From: Dichetophora obliterata
Lineage: Eukaryota; Arthropoda; Insecta; Diptera; Sciomyzidae
Direction: 5' to 3'
Length of the DNA stretch: 64,000 nt
NCBI GenBank assembly: GCA_963920525.1
Contig: OY986440.1
Coordinates: 15,206,298-15,270,297 of the forward strand
This document shows positions 29,190 to 41,218 of this stretch, in pieces. Position 1 is the first letter of the stretch. Each line of letters begins with the position of its first letter. The notes below the pieces were generated by a model, which saw only the letters and a program-made list of their open reading frames with translations, was not told the DNA's origin and ran no database searches. Made by a program: the position numbers and the translations under genes.

Positions 29190-30268
29190 TTAACAAAAAA
29201 TACCAACTTCAAAACCACTACAAAGTAAAAATAATTTTAAAGTACTTTTTACATTAATTCTTGGTCAAATTTGATAATTTATTTATATACAACTAGCTGA
29301 ACCCGGTGTGCTTCGCTACCCCCCTCGTACCAGGATTGCATTTCAAAATTGTGGCAATACCAAAATCACTTTTCACGCCATTGAATTTTCGAAATAAGTC
29401 CACCCCAGCGCCACCTACCGTGTCCATTTATACACAAATTATTTTCTTATGATTAAACAAACATACATTCTGAATTTCAGTTAAATTGGTCCATAAATTC
29501 AAATTTTCGATATAAGTCCACCCCAGCGCCACCTATCGGGTCCATTTATACACAAATTATTTTCTTATGATTAAACAAACATACATTCTGAATTTCAGTT
29601 AAATTGGTCCATAAATTCAAATTTTCGATATAAGTCCACCCCAGCGCCACCTATCGGGTCCATTTATACACAAATTATTTTCTTATGATTAAACAAACAT
29701 ACATTCTGAATTTCAGTTAAATTGGTCCATAAATTCAAATTTTCGATATAAGTCCACCCCAACGCCACCTATCGGACTTTCCCGGAGGGTTTTTCCAAAA
29801 TTTTCCTTCGTAAAAACCTTCTCCTGGCAATTATAAACAACTGAAAAAAAATTTTAGACAAATCGGCCCAGCCATTCTCAATTGATGTTTTACTATACAT
29901 TTTTTACACCATTTTTATATATATAGATATTAAATTGGAAATCTTTTCATTATAACTTTTTTGTATTTTGTATTATTTTTATAAATTTATTAATTTCTCC
30001 ATGAATATAAAACCTTTAAAGTCGGCGCTTATGTAATCAGACTTTTATAAATAAAACGCTCCGGCTTTAAAGGTTTTATATTTATGGAGAAATTAATATA
30101 TATATGATAATAATACAAAATAGAAAAAAAAATTATGATAAGATTTCCAATTTCCAATATATATAAATAAGTTATCAAATTTGACCAAGAATTAATGTGA
30201 AAAGTAATTTAAAATTATTTTTTACTCTGCAGTTCTTTTGAAGTTGCGTTTTTTTTTGTTAAAAAGGT
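29190..30268. mobile_element. Foldback with arms of about 100 bp enclosing a Helitron
   Basis: The left arm (29190-29291, ACATTAATTCTTGGTCAAAT) and the right arm (30164-30265, ATTTGACCAAGAATTAATGT) are inverted copies. Between them lie the Helitron-like copy 29293-29937 and a second inverted pair (29940-30010 and 30056-30160, AACCTTTAAAG/CTTTAAAGGTT). The Helitron appears to have inserted into the foldback. Confidence 0.55.
29293..29937 (-). mobile_element. Helitron-like element, copy 3, with exact 118-bp tandem
   Basis: The reverse complement starts TCTATATATATAAAAATGG after A and ends CCGGGTTCAGCTAG before T. Its 3'-end block and AGTCCACCCCAGCGCCACCT motif match the 365-bp copies. The core is expanded: a unit beginning GTCCACCCCAGCGCC occurs at 29398, 29516, 29634 and 29752, an exact 118-bp period with almost no differences. 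Confidence 0.65.
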
Positions 30269-31983
30269 TTTATTTGTTCATAAAATTTATTGAATTTTTT
30301 TACTATTTTTAATTCTTCATCGCGATAATGGCAAAGTCAAAACCATTGAAAAATATCTGGTTTGAAAGTTCAGAGTATGCCCTTTCATAAAATAGAAAGA
30401 CCTGTTTAAGCAAACAATTAAACCAAATTTTATAGGGCTTTATTTTTCTATAATGCAAAATATCAATTTTACGAATTTACAAAACAAAAATAACCACTTT
30501 TTCACAAATATTATTACAAATTTAAATAAACTACATGTATTTCTTTCGAAAGGTTTGAAAACATTATAATAATTTGCAAGTTGCACTTTTTTCTTGATGT
30601 CCAGCCCTCTGTATGGGGACGTCCCACTGTGCGCCATTTTATACTCGCAAATGCTCCTAAACGTGTTCCATACAATGTTTTTACCTCTGATCAAGAGATC
30701 GTATGACTTTGGCGTTTTTAATTATGCTCCAAAAAACCTGTGTAAAGCCAAAGATATTGCATTTCAGGGTGTGACGAATAGAGAGGTCAATCCGAAAGCT
30801 GGTGTTCCTCTAGGTGGAGACAAGAAAAAAATCATATGAAGCAGGCTCATTCTCACCCGGTTACGGGACATAGCCCCAATTTAAATTTAAAATTTTGGGA
30901 TTATGTCCCCTTTTCTGGAGATCATAATCCCAAAAATTGGATTTAGGGTTATGACCAATTAAAAAATCAAAAAAGAGGATATAATCTGAAAATAAATTTA
31001 GGTTAGTTTGTGTTGGGGTGCAATGGCGCTGATATGACAAAATATGGAGTAAGAAAGCAGAACAACTAAGGTAAAAATGCTTGAAATAAGAAATTTCCGA
31101 ACAAGGACAAATTATTTCCTCCAGAGAGGATTTTTATTTAATTAATTTTTTTTCCTAATATGAAATATCTTATTAGGAGATACTTTATTGAACTACTTAC
31201 CCACAAAAACACATAAAATTTTTGAGTTATTGCAGTTTTTGCATTAGAAGTTATTTTATTTTTCGTTATTTCATTTATTAAAACCATTTGAGATTATGAC
31301 CTTTTTCAAGCAGACATAATCCCAAGCGACCAAAATCCCAATTTTGGGATTTATCCAAACAGTATAGGGCGCGGACTGTCGAAATAGCTGCTCGTGTTTC
31401 ATTTTTTGTTTTGAGTACTCAGAGAACCAAATTGGTGTTTCTTTTTTTATTTTGAGCGCGCTCAAGCTCTACTCTAACTGCACCTGCTCACGGTTCATTT
31501 ATTTATTTATTAATTAAATTTATTTATTAAATGAGCCTTGCACCTACTCATGTGTTGGAGTAAATTGAGCGCAGAACAGAGCACATAACAAAACCAATGA
31601 AATGACAGATGTAAATCGAATTGAAGTTATTATTTAAGTGCAGTGTTGCCATGGCGAGAAATAATTTAATCATTTGCTCAGATGGTTTGTAAAATAAAAT
31701 AATTTGTTATATTTTGACAGTATGTGCTCAATGCGTTTCAAAATTAGTTCAAAACGCACTACACCTTCCTTACTCGGATCATTTTTTTAGAGTGATCAGT
31801 CTCTACGCGCTCGTCGCTTTGAATTAATAAAGCAAATCGTATCATGTCACATTTAGGTACGCAACTACTGTAGGGTTAAAACGTAAAAATGCTATGATCT
31901 GTTGATCAAAGGTTAAACAATTGCATGGGACAAACCTAAAAAACTCTTGTGAGCGTGGCCAAATGGCATATTAAAAAATCAAT

Positions 31984-32445
31984 AGGGGTGGTCACGATGT
32001 CGTGTATTTGTGATACATTTTTGAAAAATTTACAATATTTACAACATATTGTGAAAGCACCTTCAATAAAGAATTGTATTTTTTCAATTAGCTGATTTTT
32101 TTATGTACTTTTGCCTGTAAATATAAATAGATATTATCATTTCATTGTAGGAAATTATAAAAAATTTGAACGAAATACTTAATTTTATAAATTTTTATTA
32201 AATTACTTAAAAGCGCAGCCGTTAGCATCCTCTATGTTGAGCAGAAATGCTTTTGCGATCAGCTGATCAAATACACAACGAAATTTACAAAGTATACAAT
32301 AAGTGCATTCCCGATGTGGTGTATTTGTGATAATTTTTTACGAAATTAACAATACTTACAAGTTATTGTGAACGAACCTTTACTAAAGCATTGTATTTTT
32401 TAAAAAATCAGCTGATCTTTTATGTCCTTTTGTTTGACACTCCCT
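31984..32445 (+). repeat. Diverged direct duplication, about 320-bp spacing
   Basis: CACGATGTCGTGTATTTGTG (31993) and CCGATGTGGTGTATTTGTG (32310) start two similar segments of about 130 bp. They also share AAAGAATTGTATTTTTT/AAAGCATTGTATTTTTT and an AGCTGAT site. No coding content. Confidence 0.5.
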
Positions 32446-34956
32446 ACCAGAAGATTTTCTGCTTGTCTCGACCCAAGGAGTCATTAGTTTTCGGATCGAG
32501 CTTTCTGGCCGTCTGACATCGTATAAGCTTATCAAAATAATTAAAATTTAAATAAAATAAGGTATTAATATAAAAAACAAACATACACGTAAGCGATTGT
32601 TCGTAAACTACGTTGACAATTTAAAGAGAGGAGAAAATTTTTAAATGTACTACGGTAATCAACTGTAGAGGCGGGGGAGTGCAGATATCTTAAAGTTTAA
32701 AAAACTGTTGTTGTAAGTTAAAAAGTGACTAGATAAAAATGTTATTAGTTATTGTATAATAATTGTATATGTATATTAAGTCTTATTTTATTGAATCTAA
32801 TTTTTATTTACGAATTTTCTAGATTACTAATTAAAATTTTTTAACAATGCTACTTCCACTTAAAACTTTTTTAAAAATGAATAAAATATAATTTTTCATT
32901 TGTTTTAATCTTCACATGTTCACAATAATGTTTTTGTTCTTCACATTATTGAAAATTGTTACTTTATAGATAGGGGCGGGGGAAGTAACAACTACTGTTG
33001 TCTGTTAGGGGTTAAGAAAAAACAAAAATCGTCAACGTAGTTTATGTGTTGTCCTTATTTGATTTGTTATTGCTTTATATGCAAATACAACTAGTGTTAA
33101 CTTGTCGTAGCTCCTAAGCGTTAACCGTTTAAGTTTAAAAACGTTATGCATTCACTCTGTAAAGTAAAGCGCAAAACACAAAAACTTCTAGCCTTCATAA
33201 TTGACTGGGTAGAGGAGGTGGGGGGGGGGGGTAGCATTTAAACAATTTTCGATTTTGAGCACAGCATTTCATAGAAAAAAATAACGAAATAAACAGCTTT
33301 AGTTAAATAACTACAAAAACACTAAATAAAAATTATCAATTTTTTTCAAATAAGAGGAGGTTGCAGAAAATTATAAAAAATTTCAAAAGAAAATTTAACT
33401 TAATAAAATTTAAATCTAAACCAATTTGATGAAAGTAAAAATAAAATACACTTAAACGAAATATAATTTTAAAATGCAATACGCAAGAGTGTAAAAGAAC
33501 TGAATAAAATGGGAATTCTACACAACCAACATATGAATATTTTAATACAAAAACATAAAGTAGAACCAAACAAAAACAAAAAAAAAAAACAGCAAACAAA
33601 GGCAAAACCAACTAAAAATAGAGTCAAGTAATGTCATAGATTTTCTTTTAAACAAAGGTTAAATAAATAAATTTACTTAGTGAAATTAGGTTGATGAAGC
33701 ATTTTTTGGTGTTTCTTTTTATTGGCCTTTTTTATTATAACTTTATTTTTTATTTGTTTTTTTTTTATAATAAATTGCTTTAAATAACTTTTGTACATAT
33801 ATTTTTTTCTTACTTTTTCATACAGAACAGAACGCGAGTTCTAATTTGAAATTCCATGTTAAAAAGTTTTAACTAAAAAAGCATATTAGCTTATAAAACT
33901 TGCAATATAAGTAGCTTTACGATAGCCATAACAAATTTAAAACAATTTAACTAAATTTTATAAAGCTATGACTGTAAACAGAATCAAATTAAAATATTAG
34001 TAAAACAACAATTTTTTAAAACTGTTCGCTGCACATACAAACGTATGAGAGTACCCCTTATTTTATTTATGTTTAGTTTCAAAAAATATATATACACCGC
34101 TCTTTAAAATTTCGACTATTTGTTTTTGACTTTGTGACCTTTAATAATTGCTGTCGGAGAAACTTAGAACTAAAAAAATTTTAGAAAAAAAGCAACAATT
34201 TAAGGGACACTTTAATAAGTATGCATAAAGATATCTTACGCACGAACTGTTAGTAAAAAATTTTTCATCTTATTTACAATAAATTTTAATAATGAGCAAC
34301 ATAAAAAATTGCATGAAAATAAAAAAGAAAATTATGTAAAAAAATAAATTAATTTTAAAAAGCATTTTCTTGAACTATACGAACCAAAGGTGAAATTAAA
34401 TAAATCAATTCATAATAAAAAAATGTATATATTGAAGGTTGGCTTAGTTCTTTGATGATTATTATTTTGTAAGTATGCTTATGATACCAGAAGAATAGAA
34501 AAACAAAAAGGATATTTTTGCATAGAAAACCAATTGCATAAATTGTCAATAGACATGACATTTATTTAACAGTTTTGTTAAATTACAATGCCATTGATTA
34601 AAATTAAAATATAATTTATTTAAAATAATTAAATTAATTTTAAAAATAATTTAATTAAAAAAATATAAAGTGTCTGTCGAATCTAAAATTTTTACACATT
34701 TTTGTGTTGAATTTTTAACAGTTTTTATCGGGTACATGTGTTAATTTTGCTTAATTTTCTGTTAAAAACTTATTAAAACATTATTGTTTTTTTTTTTGTT
34801 AAATGAAATAGTGGCATTATAGTATAAGGTAATAACTAAAACTTTGACACAAAAATTTATTTTCATTTTTATATAAAATACCGATTCTAGAGTGTGTGTA
34901 GAGTGTACGTTAATTTTAAAGGTACTATTATTTTGGATTGTTTACTTATATATTTA

Positions 34957-35075
34957 GTTGGTGGTTCAACCGTAGGTCGGTTTTCGCCTAATCTACAGTT
35001 GGAAATTTAAGTTGGTTTCTCAGTTGCTCACTGATCCCAAAGTAACACCCGTAGCACGTTCCTGTAATAAAATCG
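34957..35075 (-). repeat. Internally deleted copy of the 49.7-kb LINE 3' end
   Basis: TTTAGTTGGTGGTTCAACCG resembles 49678-49698 (TTAGTTGGCGCTACAACCG), and ACTGATCCCAAAGTAACACC resembles 50186-50206. The roughly 480 bp that separate these blocks at 49.7 kb are missing here. Confidence 0.5.
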
Positions 35076-35404
35076 GCAAGTTATTATTACCAATTCTTTT
35101 CATATAGTTAAAACTAAAAAAATTATATCATACTAGCTGGAACCCGGCTCGTTGCTGCCACGCCCCCGTTGCCAAACTTCCATAAAATGTTATCAGTGAA
35201 CCTGCATTGGGTTGATCTAAATTTGGGTTGAATGAGAGGTGCCACGCCCCTTTGTTTAACTCCCATAAAATTTGATTAGTGAAACGGCATGTGTAAATCG
35301 TGGTAGAATAATGAATTCTTAGGCTATAACTTCAAAGCTATTCGATATCGCAAATCGCATATTTGGGTTGTATGGGAGGTGCCACGCCCCCTGAATGGCG
35401 TGTG

Positions 35405-38400
35405 TAAATTTTATTTGTAATTTGTAATTTATTTATTTGTAATTTATTTATTTAATATAATTCATTGTACAAATAAGTGAATCTTTTAAAGATGTACAAA
35501 CATAACTTAATAGTGATTATATAATATATCAGATAAAATGTAAAAAAAAAAAAAAAAAACAAAACAATATATTGAACGTTATTTTATATAAAAACTAAAA
35601 ATATAAAAACTATAAAATAAATTTTAATATAAACTAGATTTAAGGAAGAAATAAGATAAAGTGAATAGCACAGAAATCGAAGTGAGAAGAGAAAACGAAA
35701 GTAAGAATATTTTATTAAGTTTCAATAAAATATTGAAATAGATTGCGTTTAAAAGCGTTTGTGCTTGATGAGTGTTTTATAACGGTTGGGAGCGCATTCC
35801 AAAGATTAATCGCGTACACAAAGAAATGTCGTGAGGTAGTGAGATATTTATACCGTGGCAAAATCAGTTGCATTGTTCGCTGAGTCCTTGGGAATCTTAA
35901 AATATCAAAGAGATAATCCGGTTTCTTTGTTTGTATTATTTTGTGTAAAGATACTATTGTACGGTAGTGTAGTAAGTTTTTTAAGGAAACGCCAGCTATT
36001 TGATTAGAGAGGGCGGAAATGTGGGTATGTCTATTTATTCTAAATATAAATCGGGCGCAACTATTGTAGGCTACATTCAGTTTTCTGTAAGACTCTTGAT
36101 CCAGGTTGGAAAAGACTTCACAGCTATAGGTTATGATGGGTAAAATAAACGATCGGACAAGTTTAAGCTTTACTTCGTTTGATAAAAAATTAGAGGTTGG
36201 ATTAAGTCCACGCAGGGCACCATATATCTTAGAGACAATTCGGTTGATATGAATGTTCCATATAAAGTTACTGCTCATGTATAATCCGAGATTTTTAAAG
36301 CACTCTACATATTCAATTGGAGAATTATTAAGAAAAAGTGAGGGTTTATCGTTGTTTTTGCGTCTGTCAATTAGCATTGCTTTGGTTTTTATAGGATTAA
36401 GGCTAAGTTCATTATTTACTGACCATTCGAAGACTTTGTTCAATTCGGCGTTGACTTCGTTTGCAGCGATATTTAAGTCCGGTTTAGAGAAAAGCTTATA
36501 AATTTGTATATCATCGGCGTATATATGGTGCTGACAGGTAGAGAAACAGCCGATAATGTCATTTATAAATGTTGTAAATAACAGAGGGCCTAATACCGAG
36601 CCCTGCGGGACACCAGAGAACACTTTAAGTCTGGACGAGCATTTGTTGTGCAGGTGAACATATTGTGAACGATCATCAAGGTAAGATTTGATGAGTTTAC
36701 AAAGAGAAAATTGGAATGAAAATTGCATACCAAGTTTTTGTATCAAGATGCTGTGATTTATACTGTCAAATGCTTTTGAAAAGTCAAGAAAAACCATTAA
36801 GGCCATATTTTCATTGTCTAAGCCCGATCTTATGTCTTCGCAGACTTTCAGTAGTGCAGTTGTGCAACTGTGATTTGCTCGAAACCCGGATTGATGCCTT
36901 GTTATGAGGTTGTTATTATTTAAATATGTTTTTATTTGATTGCTTACAATCAATTCAAAAGCTTTGCTTAAAAATGGTAGTATCGAAATTGGGCGAAATT
37001 CTAAATTTGTTTGCAAAGACGATTTAGGCAAAGGCAGTATTTTAGCAACTTTCCAACCTGAAGGAAACATAGAAGTAGTGATTATGGTATTAAAGATGTG
37101 AGTTATATGGGAAAGAATAACTGGGAGAAGAGTTTTAATAAACGCAGGATTAATGTTATCTGCTCCAATCGCGTTTGATTTAATTTTAAAAATTGCTTCA
37201 CCAACACTAATATAGTCAGTTCCTGAGAGGGCAAAACCGTTATGCTGCTGTAAACTAATAGTTGAGTTGAACACATTATCTGTAATCGTGCGGGGTTCTG
37301 TTGGTTGAATAAACTTATTATTAAGTTCATCCAGGTTTATATTATCTGGAACAGGCAGGCTTTCTTTGGATATTCCAACTTGCCGAATGTTTTTCCAAAA
37401 TGAATGGCTCGACTTACACAAACCAAATCTACTTTCATAAAAGCGTCTTTTGTTTCTGCGAATAAGAGCAGTGACTGCATTTCGGACACGTTTAAACTCT
37501 AAATGTATGGCTGTGCACTTGTATCTTTTCCATCTGTCATAAACATTTTCTCTCTTTAAAATTAGAGCCTTGACTTCTTCAGTAAGCCAGGGGTATTTGT
37601 TTGGTTTTATTCGCTTGCTTCTCACTGGGACATGTGTGGAATACAAGGTATTAATATTATTATTTAGAATTTGAATTTGTATGGTAGTGTCATTTGTGGT
37701 ATAAATTGGAGCCCAATCTAAACTTTGACAGTCCGCGAACAATTCGTTGAGGTCGACTTGTGTAAAATCCGGTGTGTATATTAAAGTTTCCTGACATGGG
37801 GTATGGTGTATATCCAGAGAGAGAAAAATTAATTCATGATTCGAAAAAGCAGGTGCTGAAATTTGGTCGTAATGCAAAACTAATTTCGAATTAGAAACCA
37901 AGAAAATGTCTAGCAGAGATGGTATACAGTTAGGTTTAAAGTGCGTTGGAAAAGAGTTGTTGGCAAGTTTAAAGTTAAAAAGATCAATCATTTCCATGAA
38001 ATGTAAATTCCTGTTATTTAAAATATTAACGTTTAGATCCCCACAGATAACAGCATCCGAGTAAAGAGGGGCTAACTCTTCAAGCAGGTCTCTTATTAAT
38101 ACTGAGTTGGCAATGCAGGGGGCCATATATATGCATCCAATTAACAGTTTTCCCGAATTGTGCAAAACTTCAAGGAAAATGTGTTCAGTTAAATCATTAA
38201 CACTCGACTTTTTTATGACATGACACTTTAAGCTATTTCTTATATAAATGCAAACCCCACCACCGGTTTTGTCATGTCTATCAGCTCGGAACAACTTATA
38301 ATTATTTAACTTAAATAGAGTATTACACATTTCCGACTTTAACCAGGTTTCAGACAAGCAAACAATATCAACGGTACTGTTATTAACAAGCAGGCGCAGA

Positions 38401-38735
38401 TCGTCAATTTTGTTTTTTAGACTCTGAGCATTTAAATGACAAATATTTAAACCATTACTGTATTTACATAAAACATTTAGTAGGGTATGCGACAAATCAA
38501 TGGAGCTTCCCCATGGTTGAGTTATATTATCCATAGGACGAGCAATTAACAAATACATAAGAAACAAGAGGCACAAACACTTTTACGACGTACTTAGGCG
38601 CAGAGATAGTTGTGTTAAAGAGATAAAGAAGATATTTAAGATGTGAAGAAGAGAAAAAAGCGAGGGAAGAGTGTTTACAAATAAAAGATATGACTAAATA
38701 TTGATTTGAAAAAGCATTATATACTAATTGTGGTA
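35405..38735 (-). mobile_element. Jockey/CR1-type LINE insertion
   Basis: A - strand LINE with one long ORF, about 150 bp of sequence upstream of it, and a 3' tail of AAATAAATTAC repeats (complement of 35408-35455). The preceding ORF1 is absent, so it may be 5' truncated or an ORF1-less type. AAATT-like sequence and a doubled AATTGTGGTAGAATAC near 38730-38755 mark the insertion point in the Helitron repeat. Confidence 0.8.
35715..38576 (-). CDS. LINE ORF2: endonuclease and reverse transcriptase, intact (953 aa)
   Basis: The protein would nick target DNA and copy the element RNA into it (target-primed reverse transcription) in the nucleus. Residues 43-255 form an apurinic-endonuclease-like domain (HLNAQSL, SETW, CGDLN at 178-182). 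The usual SDH triad is SNH here (residues 245-247), so a key Asp looks replaced. The reverse transcriptase spans about 500-770: FRPISILP, the catalytic FLDFSKAFD (596-604), SGVPQGSVLGPLLF and YADD (686-689). The C-terminus has the LWNALP...FKRNL ending typical of jockey/CR1 types; I see no RNase H. No stop or frameshift interrupts it. ATG at 38576 is the first in-frame Met, and the HLNAQSL start of the domain follows soon after, as expected. Confidence 0.88.
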   Translation of the reverse strand: MCLLFLMYLLIARPMDNITQPWGSSIDLSHTLLNVLCKYSNGLNICHLNAQSLKNKIDDLRLLVNNSTVDIVCLSETWLKSEMCNTLFKLNNYKLFRADRHDKTGGGVCIYIRNSLKCHVIKKSSVNDLTEHIFLEVLHNSGKLLIGCIYMAPCIANSVLIRDLLEELAPLYSDAVICGDLNVNILNNRNLHFMEMIDLFNFKLANNSFPTHFKPNCIPSLLDIFLVSNSKLVLHYDQISAPAFSNHELIFLSLDIHHTPCQETLIYTPDFTQVDLNELFADCQSLDWAPIYTTNDTTIQIQILNNNINTLYSTHVPVRSKRIKPNKYPWLTEEVKALILKRENVYDRWKRYKCTAIHLEFKRVRNAVTALIRRNKRRFYESRFGLCKSSHSFWKNIRQVGISKESLPVPDNINLDELNNKFIQPTEPRTITDNVFNSTISLQQHNGFALSGTDYISVGEAIFKIKSNAIGADNINPAFIKTLLPVILSHITHIFNTIITTSMFPSGWKVAKILPLPKSSLQTNLEFRPISILPFLSKAFELIVSNQIKTYLNNNNLITRHQSGFRANHSCTTALLKVCEDIRSGLDNENMALMVFLDFSKAFDSINHSILIQKLGMQFSFQFSLCKLIKSYLDDRSQYVHLHNKCSSRLKVFSGVPQGSVLGPLLFTTFINDIIGCFSTCQHHIYADDIQIYKLFSKPDLNIAANEVNAELNKVFEWSVNNELSLNPIKTKAMLIDRRKNNDKPSLFLNNSPIEYVECFKNLGLYMSSNFIWNIHINRIVSKIYGALRGLNPTSNFLSNEVKLKLVRSFILPIITYSCEVFSNLDQESYRKLNVAYNSCARFIFRINRHTHISALSNQIAGVSLKNLLHYRTIVSLHKIIQTKKPDYLFDILRFPRTQRTMQLILPRYKYLTTSRHFFVYAINLWNALPTVIKHSSSTNAFKRNLFQYFIET

Positions 38736-38739
38736 GAAT

Positions 38740-39400
38740 ACAAATTGTGGTAGAATACCGAATTCCGAGGCTGTGCGAGCTGTAACTGAAAAGCTATTCG
38801 ATATCGCAAATTATGGGAGGTTGCCACACCATACGTCCATAAAATGTTATCAGTAAAACGACATGTGCAAATTGTGCTCGAATACCGAGGCTGTGGAGGT
38901 CTATAACTCCAAAGCTATTCGATATCGCAAATTCTGGTTGCAAGGGAGGAGCCACGCCCCTTTTACAACGCCCATAAAATGTTATCAGTAAAACAGCACG
39001 TGTAAATTGTCGTCGAATACTGAATTCCGGGGCTGTGTGAATTATAACGCAAAAGCTATTCAAAATATTAAATGTGGGTTTTAAGGGAGGTGCCACGCTC
39101 CCTTTCCCAACGCCCATAAAATTTTATCAGTAAAACGGCACGTGTAAATTGTGGTCGAAAACCCAATTCCATGGCTGTGCGAACTATAACTCAAAAGCTA
39201 TTCGATATCTCAAATTTGGGTTGTATGGGAGGTGCCACGCCCCCTTATCCAACACCATAAAATGTTATCAGTTAAACTTAATGTGTAAATTGAGTTCGAA
39301 TATTAAATTCCGAGCCTGTGCGGTCTGTAACTAAAAAGCTATTCGATATCGCAAATTTGGGTTGTATGAGAGTGCCACGCCCCCTTGTCCAACGCCTATT
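38740..39400 (-). repeat. Tandem core of Helitron copy 4 (about 140-bp units)
   Basis: Four to five units marked by AAAGCTATTCGATATCGCAAAT and GCCACGCCCC (about 38.80, 38.91, 39.06, 39.20, 39.34 kb). They match the single unit left of the LINE near 35330. Confidence 0.7.
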
Positions 39401-40084
39401 TTTTCTTTCTGTAAAAAACGTTTGTAGACTATTACAAACATTTTAAAAAAGTTAGCCAAATTGGCGCAGGCGTTCTGCGATTTTAGGTATATATAAAAAA
39501 GTGGGCGCAAAAGTGGGCGTGGTCAATTTTTCTTTCAGTAAACACTTAAATTGGATTACTACGAACATTTGAAAAAAAAATTATCCAAATCGGTCCAGCC
39601 GTTTTCCGATTTTAGATAAATTGAAAAAAGTGGGCGCAAAAGTGGGCGTGGTCAATTTTTCTTTCCGAAAAAAACTTAAATTGGATTACTATGAACATTA
39701 AAAAAAGAATTATCCAAATCGGTCCAGCCGTTTTCCGATTTTAGATAAATCAAAAAAAGTGGGCGCAAAGTGGGCGTGGTCAATTTTTCTTTCCGTAAAA
39801 ACCTAAGTTGGACTATTACGAACATTTAAAAAAAAAAATTATCCAAATCGGTTCAGCCGTTCTCAACTGATGCAATTACCAACGAGCGGCATTTGATTTT
39901 TATTTATATAGATAACTAGCTGAAACCCGGCGCGTTGCTGCCTCGTCCCGTTTCCAAAAACCCATCAAATGTTAACATTGAACATAGCATGTTTAAATTG
40001 TGGTTAAATACTAAATCTGTGCTACCTATAATTCCAAAGCTATTCGATAAATCATAAAGTAACTTAATCATAAAATCCATTACT

Positions 40085-41218
40085 TTTGATTGGAAAGAGA
40101 TATTGGGGTAATTTTTTCACATAAATTATTTTTAAGACTTGAATTTTTTGTAAAAAATATAAAAACAACATTTTGGAAAAAATAAATTTCGCCAATAAAA
40201 TCAAAGGGGGTACCCTTGTTGTTTTGATGACAAAAACATTAAAATAATTTTTGCGCTTAGCTGGAAGAATTTTTGCAAATAAATGCTATGTCATATGAAA
40301 GTTAGTCAGATGTGCAATTTTTAATTGATTTCATTTTTACAACAAAAACAATTTTTGAGTCATTTTTTGAGTAAAAAGTCAATATTTTGGACCTTTTTTG
40401 ACATAATTATAAAACATAGTTTCACTGACTAAAAGGTACAGTTCAACCCATTTTTGTAAAGTATATTTATTGAACTTTTGAACAAAAAAAATTTGAATCA
40501 AATATATTAATGGACAGCAGAGATATTTGCATCCAAAGACCAAACTTTGATTTTCATGGCGTTTTTTTCTCATTCTTTGGTAACGATGTTTTTTGAAAAA
40601 GTCGTTGTACTGAAAATTTCTACAATTTTGAGTGTATGTGAGTGTTTTTGATGCCAAAATAACAGAAATTTTTTAAATTAAAAACAAAAAACTTCGATAA
40701 AAAATTATTATAATAACAAAATTGCCGTTAGTTGGAAAAGTTCGGAGGGGGCGTGGTAAAAAATTAGTATGTAACATTTTAAGTTAGAATAAATATAATA
40801 TGTGCACCTAGTTTGAGCAAAATCCGTTGGGCCGTTTAGATTTGTATAAAGGCCAAACAAACAAACAAACAGAAAATTATTTTTATTACTATAGATTGTC
40901 AATTGTATGAAAAAATAGATTTTTAATCATAAATTTTGATTATTTGAGATATAGGCTTTGGCAGCAAATGTTGTAAATTTGATTGGAAAGAGATATTGGG
41001 GTAATTTTTCACATAAATTATTTTTGACTTTTTGTAAAAAATATAAAAACAACATTTTGGAACAAATTAATTTCGCGAAAAAAATCAGAAAGGGTACCCT
41101 TGTTGTTTTGATGACAAAACCAGTAAAATAATTTTTGCGCTTAGCTGGAAGAATTTTTGCAAATAAATGCTATATCATATGAAAGGAACGCCGATGTGCA
41201 ATTTTTAATTGATTTCAT
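40085..41218 (+). repeat. Direct duplication flanking a second repeat end
   Basis: 40085-40332 and 40977-41218 are near-identical (TTGATTGGAAAGAGATATTG, GGTACCCTTGTTGTTTTGAT, GCGCTTAGCTGGAAGAATTT). The spacer ends in a CAAACAAACAAACAAACAG run and TTTTTATTACTATAGA (40896). The same sequence is found diverged and inverted in the host intron at 10.4-10.8 kb. Confidence 0.65.

Larger units (their letters stand above)
27420..30631. mobile_element. Possible 3.2-kb element bounded by 28-bp inverted repeats
   Basis: GCACAGTGGGGCGTTCCCAT (27420) and the complement of 30604-30631 (GCACAGTGGGACGTCCCCAT) are inverted near-copies. I find no target duplication at either edge and no transposase. The pair encloses the GTGGGCG array and the Helitron at 29.3 kb. 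It may be an old DNA transposon filled by later insertions, or a chance pair from one dispersed repeat. Confidence 0.35.
30632..35132. other. Gene-poor intergenic stretch
   Basis: Very AT-rich with no supported coding region. It contains a diverged direct duplication (31984-32115 and 32306-32445, CGATGTGGTGTATTTGTGAT type), a 12-G run at 33220-33231, inverted AAACTACGTTGAC (32607) and GTCAACGTAGTTT (33031), and an RTE-related remnant at 34957-35075. Confidence 0.55.
35133..39912 (-). mobile_element. Helitron-like element, copy 4, interrupted by a LINE
   Basis: The reverse complement ends in GAGCCGGGTTCCAGCTAG at 35133 and starts TCTATATAAATAAAAATC at 39912. The two parts (35133-35404, about 38740-39912) share the same tandem unit of about 140 bp (GCCACGCCCC plus CCCATAAAATGTTATCAGT plus AGCTATTCGATATCGCAAAT), so they were one element before the LINE inserted. 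The right part also has a roughly 120-bp tandem with GTGGGCGTGGTCAATTTTTC. No Rep/helicase gene. Confidence 0.6.

Noticed and set aside
28225..29770. Regular repeats that might suggest a CRISPR array
   Set aside because: Unit length 96-130 bp, no constant short repeat with unique spacers, and a eukaryotic transposon context.
33181..33231. 12-G run as a regulatory G-quadruplex
   Set aside because: A single homopolymer run, not four separated G tracts; likely a simple repeat.
33336..33611. 91-codon - strand hydrophobic frame in AT-rich DNA
   Set aside because: Poly-A/T translation giving Phe/Leu/Tyr runs; no initiator context or homology.
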